The translations under genes and the position numbers were made by a program. A DNA stretch of 64,000 nucleotides from Roseateles oligotrophus (GTDB lineage Bacteria; Pseudomonadota; Gammaproteobacteria; Burkholderiales; Burkholderiaceae_C): the NCBI RefSeq assembly GCF_025717515.1, contig NZ_JAJIRN010000010.1, forward strand, positions 1-64,000, written 5' to 3'. Under the pieces are notes generated by a model, which was not told the DNA's origin, did no database searches, and saw nothing but the letters and a program-made list of their open reading frames with translations. Positions 62,907 to 64,000 of the stretch are shown here, piece after piece. How positions within the stretch are numbered: the first letter of the stretch is position 1; every line of letters starts with the position of its first letter.

Positions 62907-64000
62907 TCATTTAATTTCAGCCCCGTAGCCGCCACCGCCCGGCGTGCGGATCACGAACATATCGCCGGCTTGCATCTCGGCCTGGCCGATATGCGACAGC
63001 GGCTCGACGCTGCCGTCCGAGCGCTCGACCCAGTTCCGGCCCGGCGCGCCGGCCTCGCCCCCAGCCATGCCGAAGGCGCCATGCTGGCGTCCGTTGCTCA
63101 AAATCGACGCCGTCATCGAGGCGAGAAAACGCAGCCGCCGCTCGCCGCCATCGCCGCCCTGCCAGCGTCCCGCGCCCCCAGTGCCGGGCACGATTTCGTA
63201 AGACTCCAGCCGCACCGGGAAGCGGAACTCCAAGACCTCGGGGTCGGTCATGCGGGAGTTGGTCATATGCGTTTGCACGACGCTCGTGCCGTCAAAGCCC
63301 GACCCCGCGCCCGACCCGCCGGAGATGGTCTCGTAATACTGGTGGCTGGCATTGCCGAAGGTGAAGTTGTTCATCGTGCATTGGCTGGCCGCCATCACGC
63401 CCAAGGCGCCATAGAGCGCGTTGGTGACGCAAGAAGAGGTTTCCACATTGCCGGCCACCACCGCGGCCGGATGGCGCGGGTTGAGCATGCAGCCCTCGGG
63501 GGCGATCACCTTGAGCGGCTTCAGGCAACCGGCATTGAGCGGGATCGCATCGTCCACCAAGGTGCGGAACACGTACAAGACGGCCGCCATCGTGATCGAT
63601 CGTGGCGCGTTGAAGTTATTGCTTAGCTGCTCGCTGCTGCCACTGAAATCGATCAAGGCGCTGCGCTCGGCGGCATTCACGCGCACCGCCACCTTGATCT
63701 GAGCGCCGTTGTCCAGCGGCAGGCAGAATTCGCCGTCTTTCAAGCGGGTGATGACACGGCGCACCGACTCCTCGGCGTTGTCTTGCACATGCTGCATATA
63801 GGCCGCGACCGTCGCGGCGCCATATTGCGCAACCATCGCCCGCAGTTCCTGCGCACCTTTTTCATTCGCGGCGATCTGCGCCCGCAGATCGGCCATATTC
63901 TGGCTCGGATTGCGCGAGGGATAGGCGCCGCTGCTCAAGAGCGCGAGCATCTCGGCCTCGCGCAGCACGCCGGCCTCGACCAACAGGAAGTTGTCGATCA
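62907..64000 (-). CDS. hyuB: hydantoinase B/5-oxoprolinase subunit, 5' part outside window
   Basis: C-terminal part (at least 364 aa) of an HyuB-type ATP-dependent hydantoinase/oxoprolinase subunit. The frame stays open to the window edge (reading IDNFLL before VEAGVLRE), so the start lies beyond 64000. Conserved blocks are [22 protein letters not shown]-like [29 protein letters not shown], and GGGYG near the C-terminus (RTPGGGGYG). It normally works with HyuA encoded nearby, not visible here. Ends in TGA. Confidence 0.9.
   Translation of the reverse strand, partial: IDNFLLVEAGVLREAEMLALLSSGAYPSRNPSQNMADLRAQIAANEKGAQELRAMVAQYGAATVAAYMQHVQDNAEESVRRVITRLKDGEFCLPLDNGAQIKVAVRVNAAERSALIDFSGSSEQLSNNFNAPRSITMAAVLYVFRTLVDDAIPLNAGCLKPLKVIAPEGCMLNPRHPAAVVAGNVETSSCVTNALYGALGVMAASQCTMNNFTFGNASHQYYETISGGSGAGSGFDGTSVVQTHMTNSRMTDPEVLEFRFPVRLESYEIVPGTGGAGRWQGGDGGERRLRFLASMTASILSNGRQHGAFGMAGGEAGAPGRNWVERSDGSVEPLSHIGQAEMQAGDMFVIRTPGGGGYGAEIK

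Overview
The window is high-GC, gene-dense bacterial chromosome. Gene content suggests a betaproteobacterium of the Burkholderiales, near the Roseateles/Rubrivivax/Leptothrix group. The pointers are PEP-CTERM surface proteins, a type II secretion-like pseudopilus cluster with a cohesin-like secretin tail, a tryptophanyl-tRNA synthetase with a long C-terminal tail, and a wax ester synthase beside an oleate hydratase. This placement is an inference; there is no rRNA or other phylogenetic marker in the window, and I see no tRNA gene or CRISPR array.

Layout. 0.1-3.3 kb: two minus-strand lipid genes (WS/DGAT acyltransferase, then oleate hydratase). 3.4-6.7 kb: a mobile island with a frameshifted transposase remnant, a zeta-type toxin/Phd-like antitoxin pair with palindromes in its promoter region, and a complete IS1182-like insertion sequence (18-bp inverted repeats, 4-bp GGCA target duplication) just upstream of the antitoxin promoter. 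6.8-9.4 kb: a PAS-GGDEF diguanylate cyclase, two small conserved-looking proteins and a secreted CAP-domain protein. 9.5-13.9 kb: a four-gene MacAB/FtsX-type ABC export operon. 13.9-21.9 kb: a secreted-protein region holding a decayed metalloprotease, a PEP-CTERM protein, two small exported proteins, a large subtilisin-like protease and a second PEP-CTERM protein.

22.3-31.6 kb is the most coherent unit: a ten-gene minus-strand operon (gspG-gspF-gspE-L-like-M-like-P/C-like-gspD-three pseudopilins). It has mostly overlapping stops and starts, and no prepilin peptidase or classical GspC/H/I/J/K set. A near-identical palindrome (CCCCCTC, then RTYTAR, then a G run) lies upstream of both this operon and the PEP-CTERM gene at 15.0 kb, which suggests shared control of surface and secretion functions.

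31.9-45 kb holds mixed metabolism: rhodanese, SRPBCC and MAPEG proteins, an alpha/beta hydrolase, a membrane AraC regulator, an acyl-CoA ligase, trpS, an aldo/keto reductase with a PhzF protein and a divergent LysR gene, an odd SDR lacking its catalytic Tyr, and a LysR remnant. 45-50 kb: psd, a solute-binding protein, a tightly coupled operon (saccharopine-dehydrogenase-like/SRPBCC/DoxX-like/DUF2269) and a DUF2087 protein.

50.3-53.2 kb holds a three-part fusion (cysteine desulfurase, decayed metallo-beta-lactamase fold, rhodanese) overlapping trhO, a likely sulfur-transfer/tRNA-modification pair. 53.3-64 kb: an exported intradiol-dioxygenase-like lipoprotein, an OmpR-type two-component system, an M13 peptidase, a nitronate-monooxygenase-like flavoprotein, a LysR gene divergent from a beta-propeller protein, a proline iminopeptidase and the 3' part of a hydantoinase B gene cut by the window edge.
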